Below, one piece after another: positions 41,875 to 50,962 of a DNA stretch of 64,000 bases. Position 1 is the stretch's first letter. Each line of letters begins with the position of its first letter. Origin of the DNA: Mycobacterium sp. 4858 (GTDB taxonomy: Bacteria > Actinomycetota > Actinomycetes > Mycobacteriales > Mycobacteriaceae); NCBI RefSeq assembly GCF_900240975.1, contig NZ_LT968776.1:372001-436000 (forward strand). Direction: 5' to 3'. The translations under genes were made by a program, and so were the position numbers. The notes beneath the pieces are model-generated. The model was not told the DNA's origin, made no database searches, and was given only the letters and a program-made list of their open reading frames with translations.

Positions 41875-42336
41875 CTACTCGGACTCGGCGCGCTGTTTGA
41901 GGCGCTGCAAGGTGAGCCGGATGTGTTCGGTGTTGGCGGCCACGCGATCCGGAACGCCGGTGGCCCTGCCGGCGAGCTTGCGGAACCAGCGGGGCCTGCG
42001 GTCCCAGGTGCTTTCGGTGACCCGGCAACCGCCGTCTGCCGCCACGATGTCATATTGCCAGCGCGCGATCGGGACGACGGTGTGCCGCACGTCGAACGCG
42101 AAGACGCGACCCGGTTCCGCGTCGGTGATGGTGCACGTGGTGCTCCAGCTCCGCTTGCTGCTTTCGTTGTGACCGGTGAACACGGCCCCGGGACGCGCGG
42201 CATCGCCTTTGCGCCACTCCATCGCCACCGCCTCCTCGGCAAATGAGGCCAGCGTGGACAGGTCGGTGAGGAGCCGATACACCACCTCGGGGCGGGCATC
42301 GACCTGCACGGTGGCGGTCACGCACGGGTCGGTCAT
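41875..42336 (-). CDS. SRPBCC (polyketide cyclase/START-like) family protein
   Basis: 153 residues with the helix-grip pattern: TATVQVDARPEVVYRLLTDLSTLASFA at the start, and VFAFDVRHTVVPIARWQYDIVAADGGCRVTEST in the sheet. The C-terminal helix runs from about 120. It should bind a hydrophobic ligand; no catalytic residues can be assigned. It corresponds to Rv2778c. It lies directly beside ald without the aldR regulator between them. Confidence 0.85.
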   Translation of the reverse strand: MTDPCVTATVQVDARPEVVYRLLTDLSTLASFAEEAVAMEWRKGDAARPGAVFTGHNESSKRSWSTTCTITDAEPGRVFAFDVRHTVVPIARWQYDIVAADGGCRVTESTWDRRPRWFRKLAGRATGVPDRVAANTEHIRLTLQRLKQRAESE

Positions 42337-42436
42337 CCGCCGATCATAGCCAGCGTGCAGGGGATTTCAGCTTGATTGCGGCCGATCGGAACTTTCTCCA
42401 CACTTGAGTGCGAACCGTTCGAAGCAAGGGGCAAGC

Positions 42437-43552
42437 ATGCGAGTCGGCGTACCGACCGAGACCAAGGTCAACGAGTTCCGGGTGGCCATCACACCCGCCG
42501 GCGTCGCGGAACTGACCCGTCGCGGTCACGAAGTGCTCGTGCAGGCCGGCGCCGGGGACGGGTCGTCCATCCCCGACGACGAGTTCAAGGCGGCGGGCGC
42601 CCGCTTGGCCGACTCGGCCGAACAGGTGTGGGCCGAGGCCGACCTGCTGCTCAAGGTGAAGGAACCGATCGAGTCCGAATACGGCCTCCTGCGCCAGGAT
42701 CAGGTGCTCTTCACCTATCTGCACCTGGCCGCCTCTGCCACCTGCACCGAAGCGCTATTGGCTTCCGGCACAACGTCGATCGCCTACGAGACGGTGCAGG
42801 CCGCCGACGGTACCTTGCCGTTGCTGGCTCCGATGAGCGAGGTCGCCGGCCGGCTGTCGGCCCAGGTCGGCGCCTACCACCTGATGCGCACCCACGGCGG
42901 ACGCGGCGTGCTGATGGGCGGGGTCCCGGGCGTCAAGCCCGCCGATGTCGTGGTGATCGGCGCGGGCACGGCCGGCTACAACGCCGCCCGGGTCGCGGGC
43001 GGCATGGGCGCGAACGTGACGGTTCTCGACGTCAACATCGGCAAGCTGCGCCTGCTCGATGCCGAATTCGGCGGACAGGTGCGCACGCGCTACTCGTCGG
43101 CGTACGAGCTGGAGGGTACCGTCACGCGCGCCGACCTGCTGATCGGGGCGGTCCTGTTGCCGGGCGGCAAGGCGCCGGAACTAGTCCCGAATTCGCTTGT
43201 GGCGCAGATGAAGCCGGGCGCAGTGCTGGTGGACATCTCCATCGACCAGGGCGGCTGCTTCGCGGATTCCCGGCCGACCACGCACGATGACCCGACGTTC
43301 GCCGTTTACGACAAGCAGTTCTACTGCGTGGCCAACATGCCCAGCGCGGTGCCCAAGACGTCGACCGTGGCGCTGACCAACGCCACCATGCCCTACGTGC
43401 TCGAACTGGCCGACCACGGCTGGCGCGCGGCATGCCGATCGGATCCCACTCTGGCCAAAGGCCTTTCGACGCACGACGGCGGGCTGCTGTCCCAACGGGT
43501 GGCCGCCGACCTGGGTCTGCCGTTCACCGATCCGGCGGGCCTGCTCGCCTAG
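42437..43552 (+). CDS. ald: Alanine dehydrogenase
   Basis: 371 residues, the same length as Rv2780. It interconverts L-alanine and pyruvate with NAD, and it can also reduce glyoxylate. The catalytic Lys75 (LLLKVKEP) and His96 (FTYLHLAAS) are in place, as is the NAD loop VVIGAGTAGYNAARVAGGMGA near residue 172. The ATG at 42437 follows AGGGGCAAGC; an earlier in-frame ATG at 42404 is less likely. In M. tuberculosis the Lrp-type regulator AldR is encoded next door, but no such gene is here. Confidence 0.97.
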   Translation: MRVGVPTETKVNEFRVAITPAGVAELTRRGHEVLVQAGAGDGSSIPDDEFKAAGARLADSAEQVWAEADLLLKVKEPIESEYGLLRQDQVLFTYLHLAASATCTEALLASGTTSIAYETVQAADGTLPLLAPMSEVAGRLSAQVGAYHLMRTHGGRGVLMGGVPGVKPADVVVIGAGTAGYNAARVAGGMGANVTVLDVNIGKLRLLDAEFGGQVRTRYSSAYELEGTVTRADLLIGAVLLPGGKAPELVPNSLVAQMKPGAVLVDISIDQGGCFADSRPTTHDDPTFAVYDKQFYCVANMPSAVPKTSTVALTNATMPYVLELADHGWRAACRSDPTLAKGLSTHDGGLLSQRVAADLGLPFTDPAGLLA

Positions 43553-44574
43553 TCGCGCTCCACCAGGCTGGCGATGATGTCGGCCGCCGGCCCGGGTTGG
43601 GCCTCCTTGAACGACGTTCCGGCCCATAACGGTATCCCGTTCGGGTCCTCCATGGCGGCCGCCGCCTCCCGGATCGGGCTGGTCATCTGGTTGACCTCCG
43701 GGTAGCCCAGCGGCGCCACGTTGTCCAGCAGCCGGGTGAAGTTGTTCTCCAGGCCGCGCGCGTAGCGGCCCGAGAACGCGCGCGTGACAACGGTGGTGCC
43801 GAAGACCGGGTTCTTCAGGGCGGTGCGGTGCGCGGTACTGGTGCCGGCTTCGTCGCTGAGCAACAGCGCGGTGCCGACCTGCGCGGCGACCGCGCCCCGG
43901 TTCAGCACGGCGGTGACGTCGCGGGCGGTGCCCAGGCCGCCGGCCGCGACGACCGGGACGTCGTGCGCATGGCGGATGCGATCGATCAGCTGGTGCAGCG
44001 ATTCGTTGCCGGGCTCCATGTCGGGCGCGAACGTGCCCCGGTGCCCGCCCGCGTCCGGGCCCTGGACGATGAGGCTGTCCGCGCCGGCGGCCACGGCCAC
44101 TCCGGCCTCGTAGGCCGACGTCACCGTGACCATCACCAACAGTCCCAGCGCGCCGAGCCGCCGGATGACGTCGGGCGGCGGCACCCCGAAGGTGAACGAG
44201 ACCAGCTCGGGCCGCACGTCGGCCACCACTTCGAGCTTGCTCTCCCAGTCGTCGTCGTCGCCGTACTGCGGGTGCCCGACCTCGACCTGGTAGTAGTCGG
44301 CGATCTCCTCGAGTTCCTCGGCGTAGTAGTCCAGCGCCATCCAGTCGGCGACGCTGGGCTGGGGGACGAACAGGTTCACGCCGAGCGGGCCGGTGGTGGC
44401 CGCGCGCGCGGAGGCGATGTCCTCGGCGAACCGTTCCGCGCTGCGGTGGCCGCCGGGGACGAAGCCGAGCCCGCCCGCGTTGGACACCGCCGCGGCCAGC
44501 TCGGGCGTGCCCGGTCCGCCGGCCATCGGTGCACCCACGATGGGCACCATGATGTCCCAAAAGCCCAGTACCAC
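43549..44574 (-). CDS. Nitronate monooxygenase family protein
   Basis: 341-residue FMN-dependent TIM-barrel protein of the 2-nitropropane dioxygenase/nitronate monooxygenase family: PIVGAPMAGGPGTPELAAAVSNAGGLGF at the start, ADSLIVQGPDAGGHRG near residue 160 and VPVVAAGGLGTARDV near 205 for phosphate binding. It oxidises nitronates or acts in related redox reactions. It corresponds to Rv2781c. Its end overlaps the ald end by four bases (convergent). Confidence 0.92.
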   Translation of the reverse strand: MVLGFWDIMVPIVGAPMAGGPGTPELAAAVSNAGGLGFVPGGHRSAERFAEDIASARAATTGPLGVNLFVPQPSVADWMALDYYAEELEEIADYYQVEVGHPQYGDDDDWESKLEVVADVRPELVSFTFGVPPPDVIRRLGALGLLVMVTVTSAYEAGVAVAAGADSLIVQGPDAGGHRGTFAPDMEPGNESLHQLIDRIRHAHDVPVVAAGGLGTARDVTAVLNRGAVAAQVGTALLLSDEAGTSTAHRTALKNPVFGTTVVTRAFSGRYARGLENNFTRLLDNVAPLGYPEVNQMTSPIREAAAAMEDPNGIPLWAGTSFKEAQPGPAADIIASLVERD

Positions 44575-44578
44575 GGAG

Positions 44579-45934
44579 CTAATTTACCATCGCCCGAAGT
44601 TGTTGGGGCAGTGACCGTTTGGAGGCATAGGGCCCCAGGACGGCGGCACCGTAGGGCTGGTTGAGCAGCCGGCGGGCAACCGCGTTGACCTCCTCGACCG
44701 TCACCTGGTCGATCTTCCGCAGGGTCTGCTCGATGCTGCGGTGCTCGCCGTAGTTCAGTTCGTTGCGGCCCAGACGGCTCATCCGCGAGCTGGAATCCTC
44801 CAAACCGAGAACGAGCCCGCCGCGCAACGACCCCTTCGCGATGCGGCACTCCGCCTCGGTGATGCCGTCGCGGGCCACCGACTCGAGGACCTCGTTGGTC
44901 ACCTGCATCACCTCGGCGAACCGCTCGGGCTGGCAGGCGGCGTAGACGGACAGCGCGCCGCTGTCGGCAAAGATGTCCACCGTCGAGTAGACCGAATAGG
45001 CCAGTCCGCGCAACTCGCGAACCTCTTGGAACAGCCGGGAACTCAGGCCACCACCCAGTGCGCTGTGCAACACCGACAGCGCCCAGCGGTGCCGCCAGCT
45101 ACGCCCCGGGGTCCGCACGCCCAGCGCCACGTGGGTCTGCTCGGCGTCCCGGTTGCCCAGCAGCAAACTGGGCCGTCCGGTCACCCGTCCGGCACCCTTG
45201 CGCGGCGCGATGGGCCGGCGCCCGCGGACCAGGTGCGGCCCGAAGTGCGCACGCACCAGCGCGACGACCTCGTCGTGGTCGACGTTGCCGGCCACCGCGA
45301 CCACCATGCGTTCCGGCGTGTAGCGGCGCACGTGAAACGAGTACAGCTGGGTCCGGGTCATCGACGACACCGACTGCGCGGTGCCGATCACCGGCCGGCC
45401 CACCGGGTGGTCGCCGAACATCGCGCCCAGGAACATGTCCCCCAGCGCGTCCTCGGGATCGTCGTCACGCATCGCGATCTCTTCGAGCACCACGTCGCGC
45501 TCCAGCTCGACGCCCTCGGCGGCGCACCGGCCGTTGAGCACCACGTCGGACACCAGGTCGACGGCCAGCTCCAGGTCGCTGTCCAGCACGTGCGCGTAGT
45601 AGCAGGTGTGCTCCTGGGCCGTGAAGGCGTTCAGCTCCCCGCCGACGGCGTCCATCGCCTGCGCGATGTCCACGGCGCTTCGGGTGGGCGTCGACTTGAA
45701 CAGCAGATGCTCGAGGAAGTGCGCCGCCCCCGCCACGGTGGCACCCTCGTCGCGCGATCCGACGCCCACCCAGACGCCGACGGACGCCGAACGCACCGAC
45801 GGCAGGTACTCGGTGACGACCCGAAGACCACCCGGAAGCGTGCTGCGGCGCAGCGTGGTCGACGATTCGACCTCAAGCGTCTGCGTGCCGCGGCGCAGGG
45901 CCGCGGCGCGATCAGCTGCTGGCTGTCGCGGCAT
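44579..45934 (-). CDS. pepR: M16 family zinc protease PepR
   Basis: 451 residues. The inverted zinc motif HFLEH ([14 protein letters not shown]) is near residue 75, with the downstream glutamate about 77 residues later in [17 protein letters not shown]. The second, inactive M16 half ends at [14 protein letters not shown]. The ATG at 45934 gives [16 protein letters not shown], as in the Rv2782c protein, and overlaps the end of pnp by 23 bases. The N-terminal region between residues 12 and 30 is slightly longer than in M. tuberculosis. The target is unknown. Confidence 0.94.
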   Translation of the reverse strand: MPRQPAADRAAALRRGTQTLEVESSTTLRRSTLPGGLRVVTEYLPSVRSASVGVWVGVGSRDEGATVAGAAHFLEHLLFKSTPTRSAVDIAQAMDAVGGELNAFTAQEHTCYYAHVLDSDLELAVDLVSDVVLNGRCAAEGVELERDVVLEEIAMRDDDPEDALGDMFLGAMFGDHPVGRPVIGTAQSVSSMTRTQLYSFHVRRYTPERMVVAVAGNVDHDEVVALVRAHFGPHLVRGRRPIAPRKGAGRVTGRPSLLLGNRDAEQTHVALGVRTPGRSWRHRWALSVLHSALGGGLSSRLFQEVRELRGLAYSVYSTVDIFADSGALSVYAACQPERFAEVMQVTNEVLESVARDGITEAECRIAKGSLRGGLVLGLEDSSSRMSRLGRNELNYGEHRSIEQTLRKIDQVTVEEVNAVARRLLNQPYGAAVLGPYASKRSLPQQLRAMVN

Positions 45935-48200
45935 CGGCTGGCGCGGCCTCCTGAGGAGCCCCGGCGTCGGCCGGGGCCGCGGAGTCTTCCTCGACCAGGA
46001 CGAGGGAGATCTTGCCGCGCTTGTCGATGTCGGCGATCTCGACCCGCAGTTTGTCGCCGACGTTGACGACGTCCTCGACCTTCGCGATGCGCTTGCCCCT
46101 GCCGAGCTTGGAGATGTGCACCAGGCCGTCACGTCCCGGCAGCAACGACACGAAGGCGCCGAAATCGGTGGTCTTGACCACGGTGCCGAGGAACCGCTCG
46201 CCCACGGTCGGCAGCTGCGGGTTGGCGATGGCGTTGATCCGGTCGATCGCCGCCTGGGCCGAGGGGCCGTCGGTGGCGCCGACGAACACGGTGCCGTCGT
46301 CCTCGATGGAGATCTGCGCGCCGGTCTCCTCGGTGATGGCGTTGATCACCTTGCCCTTGGGCCCGATGACCTCGCCGATCTTGTCCACCGGGACCTTGAT
46401 GGTGGTCACCCGCGGCGCGTAGGGGCTCATTTCGTCGGGTGAGTCGATGGCCTCAGCCATCACCTCGAGGATGGTCAGGCGCGCGTCCTTGGCCTGCGCC
46501 AGGGCACCCGCGAGGACCTGGGACGGGATGCCGTCGAGCTTGGTGTCCAGCTGCAGCGCGGTGACGTAGTCCTTGGTGCCGGCGCACTTGAAGTCCATGT
46601 CGCCGAACGCGTCCTCGGCGCCCAGGATGTCGGTCAGGGTGACGAAGCGACGCTCGGTCTTGCCGTCCACCTCGACGTCGTCGGACACCAGGCCCATCGC
46701 GATGCCGGCGACCGGCGCCTTGAGCGGCACCCCGGCGTTGAGCAGGGCGAGCGTGGACGCGCACACCGATCCCATCGACGTCGAGCCGTTGGAGCCCAGC
46801 GCTTCGGACACCTGGCGGATGGCGTAGGGGAACTCCTCGACGCTGGGCAGCACCGGGATCAGGGCGCGCTCGGCGAGCGCGCCGTGCCCGATCTCGCGCC
46901 GCTTGGGCGAGCCGACCCGGCCGGTTTCACCGGTCGAATACGGCGGGAAGTTGTAGTGGTGCATGTAGCGCTTGGTGGTCTCGGGCCCCAGCGAGTCGAT
47001 CTGCTGGGCCATCTTGACCATGTCCAGCGTGGTCACGCCCAGGATCTGGGTCTCGCCGCGCTCGAACAGCGCGCTGCCGTGCGCCCGCGGCACCACGGCG
47101 ACCTCGGCCGACAGCGCGCGGATGTCGGTGATGCCGCGGCCGTCGATGCGGAAGTGGTCGGTCAGGATGCGCTGGCGCACCAGCTTCTTGGTCAGCGAGC
47201 GGAACGCGGCGCTGACCTCCTTTTCGCGGCCCTCGTAGGTCGCAGAGGCCCCGGTGAGGCGCGCCAGCACTTCCGCTTTCAGCTCGTCGGTGCGCGCGTC
47301 GCGCTCGGCCTTGCCGCCGATGGTCAGCGCCTTGGCCAGCTCGTCGGTGGCCACCGAGGCCACCGAGTAGTAGACGTCGTCGCCGTAGTCGGGGAACGTG
47401 GGGTAGTCCCCGGTGGGTTTGGCGGCGGCGTCGGCCAGCTCCTGCTGCGCGGCGCACAGCGTGGCGATGAACGGCTTGGCGGCCTCCAGGCCCTCGGCCA
47501 CGACGGTCTCGGTCGGTGACTGGGCGCCGCCCTCGACGAGCTCGATGACGTTCTCGGTGGCCTCGGCCTCGACCATCATGATCGCGACGTCCGGCTTGCC
47601 GTCATGCTCGCCGACGATGCGGCCGGCCACCACCATGTCGAACACGGCCCGTTCGAGCTGCTCGACCGTGGGGAAGGCGACCCAGGTGCCATCGATCAGC
47701 GCCACCCGCACGCCCCCGACGGGACCGGAGAACGGCAGGCCGGCCAGCTGGGTGGAGGCCGAGGCGGCGTTGATCGCCAGCACGTCGTACAGGTCGTTGG
47801 GGTCCAGGCTCAGGATCGTCACCACGACCTGGATCTCGTTGCGCAGCCCGTTGACGAACGACGGCCGCAGCGGGCGGTCGATCAGCCGGCAGGTCAGGAT
47901 CGCGTCGGTGGAGGGCCGGCCCTCGCGACGGAAGAACGAACCGGGGATGCGGCCCGCGGCGTACATGCGCTCCTCGACGTCGACGGTGAGCGGGAAGAAG
48001 TCGAAGTGCTCCTTGGGGCTCTTGCTGGCGGTGGTCGCCGACAGCAGCATGTTCTCGTCGTCGAGGTACGCGACGACGGCGCCGGCGGCCTGCTGGGCCA
48101 GCCGGCCGGTCTCGAAACGGATGGTGCGGGTGCCGAGGCTCCCGTTGTCGATAACGGCGGTTGACTCGAACACGCCTTCTTCAATTTCAGCGACAGACAT
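45912..48200 (-). CDS. pnp: Polyribonucleotide nucleotidyltransferase (PNPase/GpsI)
   Basis: 762 residues. Two RNase PH-like cores (about 15-250 and 340-580) are separated by the helical linker. The KH domain is near 600-660 ([20 protein letters not shown]) and the S1 domain near 668-735 ([30 protein letters not shown]). The last 25 residues are Ala/Pro-rich. It degrades RNA 3' to 5' and can polymerise NDPs. It corresponds to Rv2783c and works in the same RNA-decay machinery as RNase J. The 5' leader is long, see 48201-48542. Confidence 0.97.
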   Translation of the reverse strand: MSVAEIEEGVFESTAVIDNGSLGTRTIRFETGRLAQQAAGAVVAYLDDENMLLSATTASKSPKEHFDFFPLTVDVEERMYAAGRIPGSFFRREGRPSTDAILTCRLIDRPLRPSFVNGLRNEIQVVVTILSLDPNDLYDVLAINAASASTQLAGLPFSGPVGGVRVALIDGTWVAFPTVEQLERAVFDMVVAGRIVGEHDGKPDVAIMMVEAEATENVIELVEGGAQSPTETVVAEGLEAAKPFIATLCAAQQELADAAAKPTGDYPTFPDYGDDVYYSVASVATDELAKALTIGGKAERDARTDELKAEVLARLTGASATYEGREKEVSAAFRSLTKKLVRQRILTDHFRIDGRGITDIRALSAEVAVVPRAHGSALFERGETQILGVTTLDMVKMAQQIDSLGPETTKRYMHHYNFPPYSTGETGRVGSPKRREIGHGALAERALIPVLPSVEEFPYAIRQVSEALGSNGSTSMGSVCASTLALLNAGVPLKAPVAGIAMGLVSDDVEVDGKTERRFVTLTDILGAEDAFGDMDFKCAGTKDYVTALQLDTKLDGIPSQVLAGALAQAKDARLTILEVMAEAIDSPDEMSPYAPRVTTIKVPVDKIGEVIGPKGKVINAITEETGAQISIEDDGTVFVGATDGPSAQAAIDRINAIANPQLPTVGERFLGTVVKTTDFGAFVSLLPGRDGLVHISKLGRGKRIAKVEDVVNVGDKLRVEIADIDKRGKISLVLVEEDSAAPADAGAPQEAAPADAATASS

Positions 48201-48542
48201 GGGTGTCCGTACGGCCTCTCTGGGTATTCAGCTGTTTCGCGTGGTCACGCGCAGGTAACCCGAGAGCTTCCTTAGGAGAGGAAAGAGTCTGAATGCGGCT
48301 ACGGCCATCGATCGAAGCGGCCGACCTGCCCCAGATCCGGAGAGCCCGGCAGCCACTACCGAAGACCGCCCGATGCAGACCGGGCTGCTCCCATGTGACG
48401 TGCGCAGTGACACGCTGGAACGGCACACGCGGATCTGCGTGACCGCACCGTTTGCTCGGGCCGAATCGGCCCAGAACGCTCCCACTCTACATGGCGAACT
48501 CAGCCCGTCGGCAGGGCTACACCAATTGGCGGTTTCCGAGCG
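48201..48542. other. 342-base spacer between pnp and rpsO
   Basis: No credible gene is seen here. In M. tuberculosis this spot holds lppU, which is absent. The spacer carries a 15-base palindrome GGGCCGA-A-TCGGCCC (48458-48472) and a weaker hairpin AGCCC-N7-GGGCT (48502-48518) soon after the rpsO stop, without a T-run. It must contain the pnp leader, and in other bacteria rpsO-pnp leaders are sites of RNase-dependent control; that is family knowledge only. Confidence 0.6.
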
Positions 48543-48812
48543 TCAGCGGCGCAGACCCAGGCGCTCGACCAGCGAGCGGTACCGCTCCACGTCGATTTGG
48601 GCGACGTACTTGAGCAGCCGGCGCCGCCGACCGACCAGCAGGAGCAGACCCCGCCGCGAGTGGTGATCGTGCTTGTGCACCTTGAGGTGCTCGGTCAGGT
48701 CGGCGATCCGCTTGGTCAGCAGCGCGACCTGCGCCTCCGGGGAACCGGTGTCGGTGTCATGCAGGCCGTAGGTGCCCAGGATTTCTTTTTTCTGCTCGGC
48801 GGTCAGCGCCAC
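48543..48812 (-). CDS. rpsO: 30S ribosomal protein S15
   Basis: 89 residues, the standard S15 length: [30 protein letters not shown], then [25 protein letters not shown]. It binds 16S rRNA and bridges to the large subunit. It starts with GTG at 48812, with GGAG about ten bases before. It corresponds to Rv2785c. Confidence 0.97.
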   Translation of the reverse strand: MALTAEQKKEILGTYGLHDTDTGSPEAQVALLTKRIADLTEHLKVHKHDHHSRRGLLLLVGRRRRLLKYVAQIDVERYRSLVERLGLRR

Positions 48813-48949
48813 GAAAACATCTCCATCAATCGGTGCCGCGAAAAATACGTCGGGCGTGGCCACCGCGGACTGCAGCACACGCCGTACTCGGTGGGCGAGT
48901 CTATCAGCGGCGGTGACGTCGGCCGAAATCACAGGCCGGTGGTCACCCC

Positions 48950-48980
48950 TTGACAACATACAACCATTTGGTTGTACGTT
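48950..48980 (+). promoter_or_regulatory. Promoter of the ArsR gene, probably leaderless
   Basis: TTGACA (48950-48955) and TACGTT (48975-48980) are spaced by 19 bases. The -10 ends six bases before the GTG at 48987, so transcription should begin on the start codon. The ArsR operator overlaps the spacer and the first bases of the -10. Confidence 0.6.
48959..48976. promoter_or_regulatory. Perfect ArsR-type operator TACAACCA-TT-TGGTTGTA
   Basis: Eight-base arms with no mismatch and a two-base centre lie between the -35 and -10 elements, so bound repressor would block RNA polymerase. The neighbouring ArsR protein is the obvious binder. ArsR/SRPBCC gene pairs in actinobacteria often have AACCA/TGGTT symmetry; that recollection was not checked. 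Confidence 0.8.
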
Positions 48981-48986
48981 TTGGGC

Positions 48987-49349
48987 GTGGCCGTAGCTCA
49001 AGAGGACCGGGTGGATGCCCTGTTCCACGCGCTGGCCGACCGGACCCGGCGCGACATCATGCGCCGGACGCTGGCCGGGGAACATTCGGTGTCCGCGCTC
49101 GCACTGAAATACGACATGAGCTTTGCGGCGGTGCAGAAGCACGTCGCCGTGCTCGAGAAGGCCGGCCTGATAACCAAACGACGCAGCGGTCGCGAGCAGT
49201 TGGCCAGGGGGGACGTGACGGCCGTGCGGTCGGTCGCTTCCCTGCTGACCGAGCTGGAACTGCTCTGGCGCGGTCACATCGCGCGCGTCGACGAACTCAT
49301 CGCATCCGACTCGACCGATTCCACCACCAACCCGACCAGGGAGGACTGA
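48987..49349 (+). CDS. ArsR family transcriptional repressor
   Basis: 120 residues from the GTG at 48987 ([39 protein letters not shown]). A TTG at 48972 would place the start inside the operator and is rejected. The winged helix has [31 protein letters not shown]. No metal-binding cysteines are seen, so it is the metal-free type usually paired with an SRPBCC protein. Three bases separate it from that partner gene. The pair sits between rpsO and ribF, where M. tuberculosis has nothing, so it may be an insertion. Confidence 0.9.
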   Translation: MAVAQEDRVDALFHALADRTRRDIMRRTLAGEHSVSALALKYDMSFAAVQKHVAVLEKAGLITKRRSGREQLARGDVTAVRSVASLLTELELLWRGHIARVDELIASDSTDSTTNPTRED

Positions 49350-49352
49350 ACC

Positions 49353-49838
49353 ATGCCCGTCACCGACGTCCAGCACGATCTGGAGAACCTGACGCTGACC
49401 ATCACCGCGGACTTCGCCGCTCCGGTGCAACGGATCTGGCAGGTCTACGCCGACCCGCGTCAGCTGGAGAAGGTGTGGGGACCGCCGTCGCACCCGGCGA
49501 CCGTCGTCGACCACAGCCTCACGCCCGGCAGTCGCACGACCTACTTCATGACCGGACCGGACGGCGAGAAGTACGCCGGCTACTGGGAGATCACGGCCGT
49601 CGACGAACCGACGAGCTTCTCGTTCCTCGACGGCTTCGCCGACCCGGACTTCAATCCCAACCCCGACCTGCCGGTCTCGGTGAACGTGTACACCTTCGCC
49701 GAGCACGGCGGCGGCACTCGGGCGACCTACGTGAGCACCTACGAGTCCGCCGAGGCGCTTCAGCAGGTGCTGGACATGGGCGTGGTCGAGGGCGCCTCGT
49801 CGGCGATCAACCAGATCGACGACCTGCTGGCCTCCTGA
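49353..49838 (+). CDS. SRPBCC/AHSA1-type protein
   Basis: 161 residues: [42 protein letters not shown] is the standard AHSA1-like opening, then [22 protein letters not shown] and a C-terminal helix [20 protein letters not shown]. It probably binds a small hydrophobic ligand. Co-transcribed with the ArsR repressor. Its end converges on the ribF end, with 12 bases between. Confidence 0.88.
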   Translation: MPVTDVQHDLENLTLTITADFAAPVQRIWQVYADPRQLEKVWGPPSHPATVVDHSLTPGSRTTYFMTGPDGEKYAGYWEITAVDEPTSFSFLDGFADPDFNPNPDLPVSVNVYTFAEHGGGTRATYVSTYESAEALQQVLDMGVVEGASSAINQIDDLLAS

Positions 49839-49850
49839 AAGCGCGGCGGG

Positions 49851-50800
49851 TCAGTCCCGCGCCGAGAGCATCGCGCGGGCGCGGTCGGTGTCCTTGCCCA
49901 TCGCGTCGATCAGGTCCTTCACCGAACCGAACTTGGTCTGACCGCGGATGCGGCCGACGAAGTCCAGCGCCACGTACTGGCCGTAGAGGTCGGCGGTGGT
50001 GTCCAGGACGAAAGCCTCGACGGTGCGGGTGCGTCCGGAGAACGTCGGGTTGGTGCCCACGGACACCGCGGCCTGGTAGCGCTCGCCCGGGACGACGGTG
50101 CCGGTCACCGGCCCGTGCCCGAGCAGGGTGAACCACGCGGCATACACGCCGTCGGCCGGGATCGCCGAATACATCGGGGGCGCCACGTTGGCGGTCGGGA
50201 ATCCCAGCTCCATGCCCCGCCCCTCGCCCCGCGGCCCAGCGCCTCCATGGCCGTCACCACGTCGCCGGCGTCCACGCAGGACCGGATGTAGGTGGACGAA
50301 AACGTCACCGTCTCGTTGCTGTGATGCTCGGACAGCAGCGACATGGACTCGACGGCGAACCCGAAGCGCTCCCCGGCGCGCCGCAGCGTCTCGACGTTGC
50401 CGGCCGCCTTCTTGCCGAAGGTGAAGTTCTCCCCCACCACCACCTCCACCACGTGCAGGTGTTCCACCAGTAGCTCGTGGACGTAGCGCTCGGGCGTCAG
50501 CTTCATGAAGTCGCTGGTGAACGGCATCACCAGGAAGACGTCGATGCCCATCTCCTCGACCAGCTCGGCGCGCCGCGTCAGCGTCGTCAGCTGCGCCGGA
50601 TGGCTGCCCGGGTAGACCACTTCCATCGGGTGCGGGTCGAAGGTCATCAGCACGGTCGGCACGTTGCGCGCGCGTCCGGCCTTGACCGCATGCGCGATCA
50701 GTTCGGCATGGCCCCGGTGCACGCCATCGAATACGCCGATGGTGAGCACGCATCTGCCCCAGTCCGTGGGAATCTCGTCTTGGCCGCGCCACCGCTGCAC
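49851..50800 (-). pseudogene. ribF: Riboflavin kinase/FAD synthetase gene, frame-disrupted
   Basis: Start GTG at 50800 (VQRWRGQDEIPTDWGRCVL). About 188 codons of the FAD synthetase domain read normally (LTIGVFDGVHRGH, TFDPHPMEVV, FSSTYIRS). Near 50230 the frame breaks: after MEALG come two bases (CG) and then RGEGRGMELGFPTAN in another frame, where M. tuberculosis RibF has ten more residues starting RPHRVEG. That equals a loss of about 28 bases. The kinase half (to 49851) is otherwise normal. RibF should be essential, so a sequencing or assembly deletion is more likely than a real mutation. An ATG at 50214 could in theory restart the kinase half. Confidence 0.85.
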
Positions 50801-50871
50801 GAGGGCAAGCCTACGGCCACCCGCCGTCGGCCGGGAGATCCGCCACCACGAGGGTGTCGAGGAGCACACGA

Positions 50872-50890
50872 TCAGGCCTGGGTTGCCTAA
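50872..50890. promoter_or_regulatory. 19-base DtxR/MntR-like dyad upstream of sirR
   Basis: TCAGGC-N7-GCCTAA, one mismatch from a perfect six-base inverted repeat and the same length as IdeR-type boxes. Its right arm overlaps TAAACT (50888-50893), which fits a -10 hexamer. This suits feedback by the metal-dependent repressor encoded just downstream. Confidence 0.5.
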
Positions 50891-50914
50891 ACTTTGTCGT
50901 TGTGAGGGGTCCTG

Positions 50915-50962
50915 GTGAGGGTCGTTGTGAGGGTCGTTGTGAGGATCGTCGTGAGGATCGTT
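50915..50962 (+). repeat. 12-bp tandem repeat of the sirR start region
   Basis: GTGAGGGTCGTT (twice), GTGAGGATCGTC and GTGAGGATCGTT begin at 50915, 50927, 50939 and 50951, and the presumed true start GTGAGGGCTGAC follows at 50963. Each unit holds an in-frame GTG and a GTGAGG that can serve as a ribosome site for the next unit. A further out-of-phase copy begins at 50902. Confidence 0.9.

Noticed and set aside
48458..48472. Intrinsic terminator between pnp and rpsO
   Set aside because: The palindrome has almost no loop and no following T-run on either strand.
48972..48974. TTG start of the ArsR protein
   Set aside because: It falls inside the operator and before the predicted transcription start; the GTG at 48987 fits better.
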